Positions 14,915 through 33,239 of a stretch of 64,000 nucleotides of DNA are shown here, piece after piece. The stretch comes from Eonycteris spelaea (taxonomy: Eukaryota > Chordata > Mammalia > Chiroptera > Pteropodidae): positions 6,282,460-6,346,459 of the forward strand of contig PUFA01000105.1 in the NCBI GenBank assembly GCA_003508835.1, written 5' to 3'. The translations under genes were made by a program, and so were the position numbers. The first letter of the stretch is position 1. Each line of letters opens with the position of its first letter. The notes below the pieces were generated by a model, which worked only from the letters and a program-made list of their open reading frames with translations, was not told the origin of the DNA and ran no database searches.

Positions 14915-17900
14915 TCAGTTGAGTGTGACTCGGAGGTAGGAGGTGGGCACGTAGCCTTCACCTCCCTGTTTCCGCCTGACCCGAGTCCAGCCGTCACCCT
15001 TGTCCTCTTCCATGAGACTCAGGTCCTCACCCTCGGCCATGGAGATGGTGCCCTCGCTGGACCCTGTCGTGAGGGTGGCGGCGGGCTTGGGTCTGCTTCA
15101 GGCGAGTTTAAACAGAGCCAAGCCCAGCACCCCTCCACCCACGCAGCTGATACCTTCAAAGTGATAGATGGCCACGCAGTGTCCTATAGGGGACACAGGC
15201 TCCTCCTCAAAATCCTCATCAAACTCCGTGTAGATGGGGGTGTCCTGGCTTTCCTCCGAGGGCGGCTCTTCAGAGCTAGCAGGGGAGAGCAACACAGGTG
15301 AAGACAGGCTCCGCACGCTGGAGGGCGTGGGGGTGGGTGCCAGGCCCGCTCTGGCCGCCCGGCTTACCTCTCCTTGTTGTCCTGCGACCCGCTGTTGCTG
15401 CTGCTGCTGCTGTCCGGCGGGGCGCTGGCAGGCGGGTCTGGGGGCCGGGCATGCCGGCTCAGGCTGTCCCCCCGGTTGCTCAGGACCCGGCTCTCGGCTT
15501 CCGCCAGCCAAGCCTGAGAGGAGGGGACCCCGCAGTCAGTTCCAGGGCAGGGCTCCGGGGTCAGCCCACTCTGGGCTCGGATGTTTCCTGAGATCACCCA
15601 TGCACACCCAAGGCTGTGATGAGAAACAGCTGGAGCCCCCCCTCGTCCCCCCCACACCTCCCTGTCCCCCAGGCAGTGACTCAGTGAGGCCGGCAGCCCC
15701 CGCCCCTCCCCAGGGTCTTTCCTGACCTCATATTTCTGCACTTCCAGTTTCAGCCGGTCAATGTTGTTCAGGGTTTCTGCGATCCGCGGCTCCAGGCTGG
15801 CGGGGTCCCCCATCTGCGGCGTCTTCTCGTACACACCCTTCATTTTCTTCAGGGCCTCCCTGGGACCGGACGAGAAGGAACAGCCCCACATGATTTAACA
15901 AGCAAAAAAATAAATAAATAAATAATAAGGGTTTTGTTTCAGGGTGCAATTAGCCTGATAAGACAGCGGTTAAAGTTCAAATATTAGTGCTTCGCTGCCG
16001 GGGTTCACCTCCCAGTGGGGCACTTCCTAGTCCTGTCAGTGCTAGTTGTTACTGAACCTGTTTCAGTGCGCTGACCTTGAACATGGGGATGACACACATA
16101 TCTCACAGAAGCGGTTCGGAAGATTAACTATAACCTTTACTCGGATACACGTGGAGGGCCTTCTGCATAGCAGGCACTGGTCTGGGCATCAGAAAGACAG
16201 GGCTAAATAAGACAGATCCCGCCTCTGCACACAGTCTCTCGTGAAAACTCAGAACTCCCGTGAACCCATGGAAAGCGTTTGGAATAGTGCCTGGCATACG
16301 GTAAGTGCTCTATAAATGCTAGGTGTTATTATTATCATTAGTCCCCGGTCCCTATTTCCTCCATATACAAGCAGTAGTAGTTACAAGCATTTCTGAAACA
16401 TGTCAAACCTGGGTTCAACTTCCCTCCAGTCCTAATATGACCCATGTTGGGTCATGTTACAGAAACTGAGGCGTAGGGAGGTGAAACAGCTGGAATTCAA
16501 GGCCAGTCTGTCTTGACTCCACATAACACCCCTTAAACCCCAACACCGTATAAACTCGGGAACTACAAAGTTCTGAATGGAAGTTCATACCAATAAAAGC
16601 CGTTTTATACGAGAGATTTTGTGTAAATGGCAAAATATCATTTGGCTGCCGGGCCACAAGTGGCCGTCATTCCTATTATGCAAGAGAACTGGGAAGATGA
16701 TCTTGCTGCTTGGAAAGAGTGAGTAAATATTTTATTTTTTTCTGGCAGATTTTTTATTGTTAATATTTTAAGGACTTGAGTTAGTAAATAGATAACCGTA
16801 TGTTGTTTTCTCTTTTAGCCAATTACTGTGGCGAATGAGATATTTTTTGATATTGAACTATCTTTGCATCATGGGATAACCCCAAACTGCTCATGATTTT
16901 TTTTTTAAGTCTAAAACTTTTTTTTTGTATTATGGTAAAATATACGTAACAAAATTTCCCCTTTGAACCATTTTTAAATGTCCAGTTCCAGGGCATAAAG
17001 GACATTCATGCTGTCGTACAACCACCGTGCGATGCATTAGTTTTAAAATACACTAGTGGATTTGCTCGGGCAGGATTTTGCATCTCGGGTCACAAATGAA
17101 GCAAAAGGAGCCCATAATTTTATTTTCTGGAATTCTTGCTAACTGATTTTGGAATCGAAGTTCTACCGGCCTCTGAAATGAGCTCTTTTTCTGTTTGCTG
17201 GAATGACGCAGACAAGAATTTCTGGAAGTGGGGTAGGAAATCAGGTGATTCCATCAGGGGGGGTTCCTCGGCAGATGTTGGAGAACCATTTCGGTGTCTA
17301 GAGCCAGTCTCTAACTTACAACGGTTGGACTTAGAATGTTTTAACTTTGCAACCCTGCGAAAGTGATGCACATTCAGGAGAAACCACGCTTCGAGTTTTC
17401 ATCTTTTTTAGGGCTAGCGACACGCACTGTGATGCTCTCTAGCGGCGCGGGCAGCCGCCGAGGGCCGCAGCTTCCCCTGGGCCATCATCACGAAGGCAAA
17501 CAACCGACACGCGACGGTGCAGCAGTAAATGCACTTGGACTTGATGGATTCATCAGGACGCGACCCCGTCGTAAGCCGAGGAGCATCTGTCATTCTTTTT
17601 ATTTTCTTCTCTGCCTGCCTCCCTCTCACCTTACCTCTGGTCAACCTCCTTCTGCAGTTCACGATTCCGGTCCTCCAGCTGCTGCTGAAGCCGCTTCCTC
17701 TGCTGCTCCGGCGGCAAGTGGCTGAAATCCTCCGTCACCACCGTCTGCAAGGCGGGAAGACGACGGAGTCCGACCTCTGGAGTCGGAGCTTCCAGGCTCT
17801 AAGATGCTCCTCAGATGCACCAAGTCCACCTTCCTTCCCAACCATGGTTCTCGGGGGTGGGCGCAAGGCCATGCACAGAGCAAAGCAGGTCCGGGCCGCG

Positions 17901-20900
17901 CAATGTATTGGAGGGGGGGCCCGACCGGCGGCAGGAAGCGAGCCCAGGGTCCCGCCACCCCGCCGCTGGGCGGGCTGGAGCCGCCCCCTCCACCTCTCCC
18001 GGAGGCCTCACTTACCCCACGGCCGCCTCGAAGGCTGCGGAAGGATGCTAGCCGCGGTTTGACCGACTTACTGATCTCACTCAGTATGGCCAAGGGGTCG
18101 AGGCCGGAGCGGGGGGATGGGGGTCCATTAGGCAATGGTGAGGGCAGGGAGCCCCCCAGGCGGGAGAGGGGTGGGGGATGCGGCTACCGGCAGGGGCCGT
18201 GGAGGGTGTAGGTCGGGGGGGGGGGTAGGGTGGGAGAATATAGAGAACGAGGACGGATGGACGGACGGAGGGACGCAATGAGGAAAAAGGAAAAAACAAA
18301 ATGGAGAAAAGAAAAAAATAAAAACGGTAAGAAAACCACAACTCCAGATGCACAATCACACACAGAAAACGCATGCAGAAAGCCACAGAAAAACCTGGGA
18401 TAAGGGGTGGGGGGCGTGAGACTGTGAACCAGAAGGCCAGACCCCTGTCTCCTCCAGATCTCCCACCTTCCCTGCATCCCACACCCAGCACCTAGATGGG
18501 GGCCTGGGGGCGCAAGGAGGCCCACGTCTCTGTCCCCCTCACCCAGCTTTCTGGGCTCACAGTCTAGATCGTGGAGGGAGATGCATGCACAAGTCAAGGT
18601 CTCGTACAGATACAGGGCCACAGAAGTCAAGGGCAAGCTGAGAGAAGAGTCAAAGGCGTGAAATATCAGAGGGTTAAAGGTGGGGCGGGGGGGCGGGTTC
18701 AGCCAGGGGGAGGCACCATGTATAAATTGAAGAGGGGTACCAAGGGTCAGGGGTATGAACGAGGGAGGGGGCAGGTGCTGAAGGTGTACACCACGGGTGC
18801 CCAGGTATGTGCTTGACGTCGCAAGCCAAAACACCCAAGAACAGAAGAGCCTGAAGGTCTGGGCCCAGAAACCCACAGTGGGAAGGAAAGAGACCCAGGG
18901 GGAGTCTCCAGGGCTAGTGTCCCAGCCCTCACCCACCCCTGAGCCCCACCGGGCAGGTCTTCTCCCAGCATCCTGAGAAGCTATACAGACTCCGCGGGCC
19001 CCCTCCTGGCACCCCCATCAGCCTCAGGGGACTCCCAGGCCAATCACCCGGCTGCCTTCCTTCCCTCCAGCCCGGGCCCGCGGCCAAGAGGAAAATTCCT
19101 GCCCGGGACTCAGCGTCCCAGCAGCTGGGGCTGACTCAGCGGGGCCCCCGCTGTCCCCGCTCACTCACGCCCCCTGCCCAAGAGCTCCGGCCCCCACCTT
19201 GTTCTTCTTGCCGAAGGGCCAGCGTTTGGCACGGCCGCTGCGGGCTGGGCCTCGCAGCTCGGGCCGTCCGTCCGAGGGGGTGCCCAGGCTGCTGTCCGAG
19301 GGCGCGCGGTTCATGGGCTGGCTGAAGTCTTCGAATTCCACATCGCCCGGGCGGGCAAAGCCTGACTTGTGCAGCTCGATCAGGACCTGGGAGTCCTGGA
19401 GTGAAGGCACGATGAGGGGGCGGGCCGTGAGGGGCGGGATCAGGCGCCTCGTCTTCCGAGTCCTCCTGCCCACCCTGCAGTCCACTGGCCCCGGACCAGG
19501 CACCCACGTTCTTGGAGTCCACGGCCGCCGCTGCCACCTTCATGCCCTCCAAACACTTGGCGATAATGGGCACCACCTGCAGCTCGGCCTCTGACAACAG
19601 CCCGTACCCGGCCCCCAGGTGCGTGGCCCGGCGCTCATCCATGTCTTGCAGCTTCTACGGGGACAGGGGCAGGGGTGCTGATGGAGGGGCGGAGCACAGC
19701 GACTTCTAGCTCAAGGTGGTCAAGAGAGAGACACGGGGGGGGGGCAGGGAGATTTCAGAGGGGACTTTAAGGAACCGCTCCCCAACCGCCCACCCCCACC
19801 CCCTTGCCTAGAAAATCAAGAAAGGCTTCTCTAAGGAGGTGACAATGGAGCCCGGGCTTTGCATAAGAACTGCTTTTATTGGCACAGATACTGCCAATGC
19901 CAAGGTCAGGACAGAGGGTGGAGTTTACAGCTGAAACAAAGGAGGGGAAATTCAAGACCTTTCAGAGGGGTTGTCAGAGCTGGAGCTTAGAGTGATGAAT
20001 AGGAGTTTCAAAAGGAAAGACATCCCCAGCAGAAAGCCGGCCTGAGTGCGGGCAGAGCTCACTGGTCCTATTTGCTTCTAACTCCCTCTCGATTGAGAGG
20101 TCGGGCCAGTGCAGCTGGGGTTTTGACAAACATGTAGGAGATGATTAACACGGTGGGGTGGGGGGGTGGGGGTTTTCGGGAAGGTGGGGCTTGGGGCTAG
20201 AGCACTCACATCAAATATCTGGGGCATTTGGGAAAAATAGAAGTGGGCCTGGTCTCGGTTGAAACGCTGTAGTTGGGCTGCGTACTCATTTTTGCTTTCC
20301 TCTGCCATATGACTCCGAATGTGGGCTTGTTGCTTGGCCTGAGGAATACGGAGGTGGGGGTCACCCACCGGCAGGTTCTGGCCCCGTCCCAGCCTGACCC
20401 CCAGGCCTGTCCCAGCCCACAGGCACCTTCTCCACGTCTGCCTTGGTGGCGTTGATATCCTGGTCTAGGCGCTCCGCGGTCTGGGCCGCCTTCTCAGCTT
20501 CCCGGCAGTCCCGCTCAAACTTACGCTTACTCTGCGTGAGGGGACAGAACCAGAATGAAGAAGCCACCGGTCCTGATGGCGGGGGATGTGGGAAACAAGA
20601 TTCAGGGACTGGCAGGAAGTCACTCCGTAAATGGGCATGCAGGGGGAAACTCACAGGGGAGGGGGAGGGGAGGGTCCTGGCCAGGCAAAGGGGACAGCTC
20701 TGTAGGTCAGCAACCTTTACCCTGCTCCCCGGGACCGGAGCCACACTCCGCACCCACGAACTCACTCACATTCTCCAGCTGTTTAAAGCCACTTTCCAGC
20801 TGCTGCTGGGCCCGCGGCCCTCCTGGAAGTGCTGTGTGGAAAGAGGGGGCATGGGCTCACCTGGGCTGCAGCAGAGACCCTCCGAAAAACCCAGGGCAGG

Positions 20901-23351
20901 GGCCACTCACCATCTTCCTCTCCTGTTTCATCTCCTGCGAGTACTTGGCCAGCTCGAGACACACGCGGATGCTGAGGTTTTCGGCCACCAGCTCCCGCTG
21001 GCCTGCAAAGTCATTTACCTCCTGCAGAATCTGCACAAAGGACTGTTGCTGGCTGAACCTGGGGAGGGGTGGGAGAGGGCAGGGAGCCAAGGGCCAGGCC
21101 CCCAGGAGCCAGGTGCCCCAGGACCCGCCTCCACATGAAAAAGTGTAAGCCCGAGACATTCACCCCAGAAGCCCATATGGACCAATTCTGGCCCATACCC
21201 CTAACCCTTGAGTGGGATGCATTTCGGACCTCAGACCCTTTCCAGTTTTAAAAGGAGGTGCAATGCTTATATCATCTTTTGTGCATCACCCCAGTGGGGT
21301 CAGGGGCAATATCCTACAATCAAATACTAGAAACATTTTTGCAGTGGGGGGTATTAATATTCACAACATGGGGGATAAAAACCGAGCCCATAATGCACAC
21401 GATCAACGTCAAGTCACTTAAGGTCAGAGGTTACCTCCAAATAAGTTACCAGAAAAACTTCTGATTTCTAGAACTTCTGAGATTCTGAAACAGGATACCC
21501 AGAATAAAGTGAAATGCTCCTATCCACTCTACGGGCTGAGTACTGTTTTAACACATCATCTCAGTCACCTTCACATGAGCCCTACGAGTTCATCGTCATC
21601 GTGCCCATTCCACAGATAAGAAAAACAGAGGCACACACTTAAGCCACTCGCCCAGAGTCAGTCACATAGTAACTGCCGGTGCCTCCTCCCTCTAACAGAT
21701 GGGCGGGAAACGGAGGGAGAACGCCAGTGAATTGCCCAAGCGGCTCAGCAGGAAAGTAGCGGCATGGTGCCCTGGAGCATGCACCTGCGCTGTCACCGCC
21801 AGGTGGGAACTGAGTGAGGGACCTGAGTGACCCAGCTGAGGGAGAAAAAGTGGGACCAATGCCCCTGCCCCCCAAATCTAGCCCTGTACCCCTCACCATC
21901 CTTACTTGAATTCGGGGTCATCTTTGGCAGGTCTCTTGGGCAGATATTTTTTCACCAGGCTTCTAACGGGGAGAGAGAGGCAGGAGAGCTGAGCCCCCGG
22001 TCTCTGACCCGCACGCCCCAGCCCCAGGGCCCGCCCACCCTGGGGTCTCACCGCAGCTGCTTCGCATAAGCCTGCTCCACCTCGGTCCGCTCTTTCACGA
22101 ACTTCACATATCTGTCCAACAGGTCCAGCCCCCACTGTGTGTGCCGCTCGATCACCTCAAATTGATCCTGGCGAAGGGAGCGGCAGGGGAGGACCGGGTC
22201 AAGATCTTGGGAGCCCACAGCCAGGCGACCAGACAGCCGGGGAGCCTCGGAGCTCGGAGAATGAGTTACTTCCCGGCCCCGCCCCGGCGCGGGGAAAGGC
22301 AGGAAACCGGCGGGAACCCCTCCCCTTCCCGGGAAGGGCAAGGGAACAGGGGCGGGGCCCCGGCCGGACGACAGGGGTCCCCGTCTCTGGACGGCCAAGA
22401 GGGGTGTAGAGCAAGGCAGGGCCACTCCCCTTGCTTCGACTCCCCTAATCCCCCCCAGATTCCGGAAAATCCGGCCGGCCCGGCGTGAGTCAGGGCTAAA
22501 GGGGCAGGGTTCCGCATAGCTTGGGGGGCCCCGGAACGGCCGGGGCGCAGGAACGAAGTCCACCGGGTTGCCATGCCCCCCTGAGCACCCCGATGGGTGT
22601 CTCAGTTTCCCCCACTGACTTCCCGGCACCTCCAACAGAAATCTCAGCGTTGAGGAGGGGAGCGATCTAGTTACCCCGCTGCACCGGGGAACTCAGGAGT
22701 GCCACCACTTCCAGAAAGAGGAGGGGTCGGAGGTCCCGTCAAGGATAGGGGGAAATTCCTGGGGCTTCCAGAGCTGAAGTTCGAGGCGGTCTGGGGGCGG
22801 CCCCTCCCTGTGCCTGGAACCAGCTGGGGAAGGAGGCCGAGCCTCGCAGCCCCCTCCCCCACTAGAGCGTCCCAAGCCCCTAGGTGTTGATTGGAGGCGA
22901 CAGAAAGGGCGGTCAGGACTTCTGGGTCCCACGTGGGGTTGAAAGTGGCCAGAGGGTCCCCTCCCCCCTACCAGCCGGACAGGCGGCTGGGGCGGGCAGG
23001 GACCCAGGGGCCGTAAGATTAGCCGCCGGCCCAGCCAGGGCGCTCAAAATAGGTGACCTCGCCCGGCCGTCCGGGCCTGGCCCCAGGACTTCTTCTGTCC
23101 TACCTCACTCTGAACCCCGTGCCTCAGTTTCCTTACGCCGTACCTGCAAGGTCGCCCTTTGCCCCGGGCGTCCTGAGAGCCCCGGGAAACTCAGAGAGGG
23201 CGGAGCAGGGACTCTGGTGATGCGTGGAAGGGAAAGCGTGGAGACCCCGCTAAGGTACTTGCAGGGGCGAAATAGGGCGTCTGAACCCAGTAAGGGAGGA
23301 ACACGGAGCCAAGCCGACTGAACTCACCCACAGCTCGGTGCCCCAATCCAT
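14915..23351 (-). CDS. TRIP10: TRIP10 / CIP4, F-BAR and SH3 Cdc42-interacting protein (15 coding exons; frame broken in exon 5)
   Basis: TRIP10 bends membranes through its F-BAR domain and links active Cdc42 to actin during endocytosis and insulin-stimulated GLUT4 traffic. Exons, in gene order: 23328–23351, 22052–22167, 21906–21962, 20911–21058, 20770–20831, 20427–20531, 20210–20338, 19508–19654, 19198–19395, 18016–18183, 17635–17744, 15727–15859, 15368–15513, 15154–15275, 14915–15063. The start MDWGTELW and the end YLRVTLN are recognisable. Exons 1–9 encode the F-BAR domain and linker, 10–12 the proline-rich and HR1 (Cdc42-binding) regions, 14–15 the SH3. All borders are GT–AG. Total 1,814 nt, one short of 605 codons: exon 5 lacks a base, so the literal frame stops in exon 6. 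No AATAAA is seen downstream; TATAAA variants occur at 14657 and 14261. Confidence 0.93.
16725..17045. repeat. L1 LINE 3' fragment
   Basis: It includes 'TATTATGGTAAAATATACGT', 'TTTGAACCATTTTTAAATGT' and 'GACATTCATGCTGTCGTACA', the usual 3' text of old L1M elements. It lies in TRIP10 intron 11. A MIR remnant lies at about 16010–16330. Confidence 0.7.
20770..20831 (-). other. TRIP10: TRIP10 coding exon 5, 62 nt instead of 63
   Basis: The family sequence is HFQEGRRAQQQLENGFKQLEN, 21 codons. On the minus strand the exon gives HFQEG in frame, then CGCGGGCCC where two Arg codons plus Ala need one more base. [10 protein letters not shown] follows in the next frame. The missing base lies in plus-strand CCCGCGGCCC (20811–20820). 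The affected residue is about 121, within the F-BAR domain. Confidence 0.85.
21520..21690 (-). repeat. MIR SINE, reverse orientation
   Basis: It reads GTGCCCATTCCACAGATAAG and then AAGCCACTCGCCCAGAGTCA, a reversed MIR core, inside TRIP10 intron 3. Confidence 0.65.
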
Positions 23352-23480
23352 GCTGCTCCCGCCGAGGCCGCCGCGCGCCCGGTCGCCGTCGCCAGCCACC
23401 CGCCGCGGGGAGACTGCCTAAGGCGGCGCGCCCGGCCCCGCCCACTCACGGCCAGGCCACGCCCCTTTAAGCTTTGTCAC
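22150..23480 (-). promoter_or_regulatory. TRIP10: CpG-rich TRIP10 promoter and first intron
   Basis: The sequence around and downstream of the TRIP10 start codon is strongly CpG-rich. GC boxes and CCCGCCC motifs lie at about 23435–23500, just upstream of the ATG on the minus strand. No TATA box is seen. The extent is approximate. Confidence 0.6.
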
Positions 23481-24470
23481 GCCCCCCGCCCGCGCGAAAC
23501 CCCGAAATGACACCCTGAAGGCGGGGCCCCAAGGAGGCAGGCCCAACAGACGCCCCGCCCCCTCTTAAAGGAACGTTGCCGCCAGGTGCCACTAGACAGA
23601 CCCCTTAAGAGACCCCATCTCATTTTCCAAATTTCCCAGACCCCTCTTATCTTCCCCATCCCTGCCCCACCCCGGACTGTCCTTCCTTTCCTCTTTATCT
23701 TCAACCATTCCTTAAAGGGTCAAGGAAACCCCACCCAAGAGGTCCTCCCCCCATCCCTACGCAGGGAGAACCTGAGGTCACTCAGCTCTTGCGCGCCGGC
23801 CCAGTTCCAGACGTCTACGCTCGTCCCGCTAATGGTCTAGTCCCTCCGGCCACAGGGCGGATAGGTGGACTTCGATCCTGTCCAGGACGTGCCTCCGCCA
23901 AGGCCGGGTCCATTACCGCCCCCACCGCATCCTGCCCTTCTTCCCCTACAATCAGCGCCGGGAAACTGAGGGACAGGTTGTCCTTGGAGAGCCAGGCCCA
24001 GGCCTTTCCCCGGCTCCCGTCCAGTTGGTGTTTTGAACCTGCCCATTTAACAGGAGCGTTTATCAAGACCCAATCAGAGACTCAGGGATTTCGACTCCGC
24101 CCCTTCCTTCAGACACCCGGGGCCTGGGGCTTGGAAGTCTTTTGGCTCCCTCATAAGTCTGTTAATACACTGTTAATTTATTTGAGGCACTGGGATAAAA
24201 GTGGGGAGATCCCAGCAGCTCCCACCCTCATCTGCTCCTCTTTTGGTGCTTTCTCTGTGACCTCAGAGGTGATAGATGCCCTCGGCTAGGGGCCCTGGCC
24301 CCAGGGACAAGTTAGGTCCTGAGCTCTCAGGCTCCCAGTACATACACCGGGGAACCCATACTGAGCCAGATGGCTCTGCAGGGACCTGGCCCCACCTGCT
24401 GGTGGCTTCTGAGCTAGAAAACCTCAAGTTGCAAAGTGCTCTGTGCTCCTGAGTTTGGGGGACCAAATGA
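23480..24470. other. Divergent intergenic region, no gene seen
   Basis: Between the TRIP10 and GPR108 starts I see single-copy GC-rich sequence. It has no recognisable exon, RNA gene or clear repeat. Confidence 0.5.
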
Positions 24471-25010
24471 ATCAGGAGCTCAGGACTGGAGTCTGGACTC
24501 AGTAGCTCAGCCTGGGATTAGGGTCACAACTCCAGTCTCAAACTCATATTGGATTTGGGACTCCTGCCAGGTTGGGACCAAAGTTGGGGTGGGATCTCAG
24601 ACAGGTCAGAGGCTTAGCAGAGGGTCAGTGGTTGGGGTCTAGGACTCAAACTAGGGTCCAGGGATCAGGGCTTGTCTTGTCTGGGGTCATGGTTCAGTCT
24701 AGGTAGGAGGCCTAACCAAAGATGAAGGCTCAGTATAGGTCAAGGGTCAGAAGGACGTGAGGGACTTTGGGTTTCAGCCTGAGATCGGGACTCAGCTGCA
24801 GGGAAAGGGCTCAGTAGGTTTACCCCATAGTCAAGTCCAGCCTGGGATCTGGAAGCGGGCCTCCAGTTGCCTCACTCTGGAATAGGAGGCTTTGCGGAAG
24901 GCTGGGACTCAGCCTGGGGGTCATAGGTCATTCTAGGGTCAAGATTTAATCTGGGGCAGGTTCAGGCCTCTGGGTCAAGCAAGAAGATTAGAACAAGACG
25001 GGGCTCAGCA
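24470..25010. repeat. Degenerate GGGTC/GGACTCAG minisatellite-like block
   Basis: Short phrases such as GGGTCTAGGACTCA, 'GGGTCCAGGGATCAGGG', CAAGGGTCAG and 'GGGACTCAGCCTGGG' recur at irregular spacing. The block looks like an old, diverged tandem repeat between the TRIP10 and GPR108 promoters. Confidence 0.5.
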
Positions 25011-25090
25011 GACGTGCCTGTTTACCAAAAGCCTGGGCTCTGGCTGGGAGCCACATCCCCAGGGTAAGAAAAGGGAAGTCCGCCATTGGG

Positions 25091-25162
25091 AATTCTGGGA
25101 AATGTAGTTTGCTTAATAGCTTGTTGGGCTGCCTGCTCCCTCTGCATTCTGGGTATTGTAGT
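25091..25162 (+). promoter_or_regulatory. GPR108: Two ZNF143/THAP11 (GFY-Staf type) motifs upstream of GPR108
   Basis: AATTCTGGGAAATGTAGTTT (25091–25110) and TGCATTCTGGGTATTGTAGT (25143–25162) are both reverse complements of the known 'ACTACAATTCCCAGAATGC' element bound by ZNF143 and THAP11/HCF-1. This motif is typical of housekeeping and bidirectional promoters. The copies are 32 bases apart and 340–410 bases upstream of the GPR108 ATG. Confidence 0.75.
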
Positions 25163-25199
25163 CCTGGACCGATATGTCAGTTAGACAGTCCGCTTTAAG

Positions 25200-25498
25200 G
25201 ACCGGATATCAGATCTATTACAATTGGTTAGATGGAGTGTTCATCAAATTACATCCGGGATCATCTTTATAGTGATTGATGAGAGTAGAGGCGGGATTAA
25301 GCGATATCAGCTCTCCCAGTCGGAGCGGTGCTGTCCATTTGGTGTCGTACAGGGGCGGGTTTGCTAGAAGACAATCATTGACTGGTCGGGCCGGCTGCAA
25401 AAGCCGAGAGGTCGGCCCCCACCGTGGGGCGATTGGCTCTCCAGTAGGCGGGCCTGGAGCCGTCAGAGGCGGTGTCAGGGGAGGCGGTGGTTCCAGAG
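25200..25498 (+). promoter_or_regulatory. GPR108: GPR108 core promoter region
   Basis: It is CpG-rich and lacks TATA. It holds an inverted CCAAT box (GCGATTGGCT near 25429) and GGCGGG boxes near 25353 and 25447. The exact start site cannot be read from sequence. Confidence 0.55.
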
Positions 25499-31708
<6,210 letters not shown>

Positions 31709-32110
31709 TCGAGCCGCCACCTCCGACCAGGCTGCTGCAGCCTCCTTCGTCCTTCTCCGGTCACTCGTTCCGCACTGTAGCTTCTGTCCCAAAGCATGGG
31801 GGTGGGGGAGAGGGGCTGGCGCCCAAGAGACGCCCAGCGCCCTGGGAGCCGTGCTCCGAGGGCCCATTCAGAAGAGGACAGACGTCCTCCCCTTCCTAAG
31901 TGTGGGACAGCCCTGTCCCCACCCGGGACCTTCCCCCCCCCCACTTGCAAGTGTACAGTAAGGACGCAGCTGTTTTGCTACCCTAGTTTCTTGCCTTTCT
32001 GGGGGTTGAGTTCTAACACAGAGGTGGTGTTTACAATTTAGAAATCTGTATTCCCTTGGGTGGGGGGAGGTCATGGCATCCATTGCTTTATACATACAAT
32101 AAATATCAAT
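31709..32110 (+). terminator. GPR108: GPR108 3' UTR and candidate poly(A) signal
   Basis: The first AATAAA after the stop codon is at 32098–32103, inside the start of an L2-like repeat. No earlier canonical signal is seen. Poly(A) use is inferred. Confidence 0.4.
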
Positions 32111-32650
32111 TGAGCAACTTCTGTGCGTGGGCCCTATGCTGGGTGCTGAGGACAGCAGTAAGCAAGACCTAGCCAGTCCCAACACTCAAGGGGCTCACAG
32201 CCCGGTGGGCGGAGGGGGGAATTGGCAGAGGGACAGGGACAGAGTCATGTCATCAGACAGTTCTGTCCTGGAGCCCTGACTCAGCCTGGGAGTCAGGAAA
32301 GGCAAATAGAGAAGTGCGGATTTTGCAGGCCCAGCTGAGACAGCACGTGCAAAGGCTGGAGCCTTAAAAAAAGGTTTGAAAAGCCCACAAGTGGCTGAGG
32401 CTGAAGAGTACAAGTAACTGTCGCAAACATATTGCCACTGCTATAGGCCACACCCTATTCTAAGGCTTCTGTGCACCATAACTCATTAAAAAGACTGAGG
32501 CACAGAGAGACTAAGTAACGTGCCCCAGGTCACATAGCTAAGGAGTTGGTGGGAGACTCAGGACTCAAAACACTGGCAACCTTGCCATTATTTGCTGTGT
32601 GGCCCTGGGTAAGTGCTTTAACCTCTTATTTCCTCACATGTAAAATGTGG
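32105..32650. repeat. L2 then MIR fragments
   Basis: 32105–32400 reads like L2 ('GGCCCTATGCTGGGTGCTGAGGACAGCAGT'-type text). 32405–32590 is a reversed MIR (ACTGAGGCACAGAGAGACTA, then GGTCACATAGCTAAGGAG). 32595–32650 is a MIR fragment in forward orientation. Confidence 0.65.
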
Positions 32651-33239
32651 GTTGTCGAGTATCACCTGTGACGCTGAGCCATCTGGCCCTGTGAAGTCCA
32701 GCAGCAGAGCCTGACACTTTCATGAGCGGCCCTGAACCTTCAGTGACCTCAGTGGGAGACGCAACTGTTCACACAGCTGTAGGCAGACTCCCAAGGTGCG
32801 CTGTGTCCCCCCACACTCCTTACCTCGCCCTTTAACGAGAGCACCCAGAACCAGTTTGGCGGCTTCAAAAAATATTCCTCAGTGGGGGCCACAGGCCGGA
32901 GACAGGGGTAGGGAGCCAGGCTGGAGTCAAGGTTTCCTGCAGGCAGAAGCAAGGGTAGCTGGAGACCAGATGAATAAATTGCCCGGCCAGACAAAGAAGG
33001 AAGTGGGGAAAGCATTGCAGACTGAGGAAGTTATGTGAGCAAGGTGGAGTGGCCCAGAATAGCTTCCAAGTCCCACCACAGGGCTGGCCAGGGCCTGGGG
33101 GAGGGCGAGAGCACCGGGCAGAAGACTAAGGACAGGCAGACAGACTTGGACTTCATGCTGGGGCCCACGGACACCGAGGACCAACTAGAAGGGACACAGC
33201 CATACAGGGTCAACGTTTTGGCCATGTGCATGCTGGGTA

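Noticed and set aside
15098..15511. 137-codon minus-strand frame with a poly-Gln run
   Set aside because: It includes TRIP10 exon 14 in frame. The Gln run is exon 13's Ser codons read in another frame.
18184..18936. 250-codon minus-strand open frame in TRIP10 intron 9
   Set aside because: The composition is Pro/Ser/Phe-rich with no conserved motif, and it lies between well-defined TRIP10 exons. It is probably chance.
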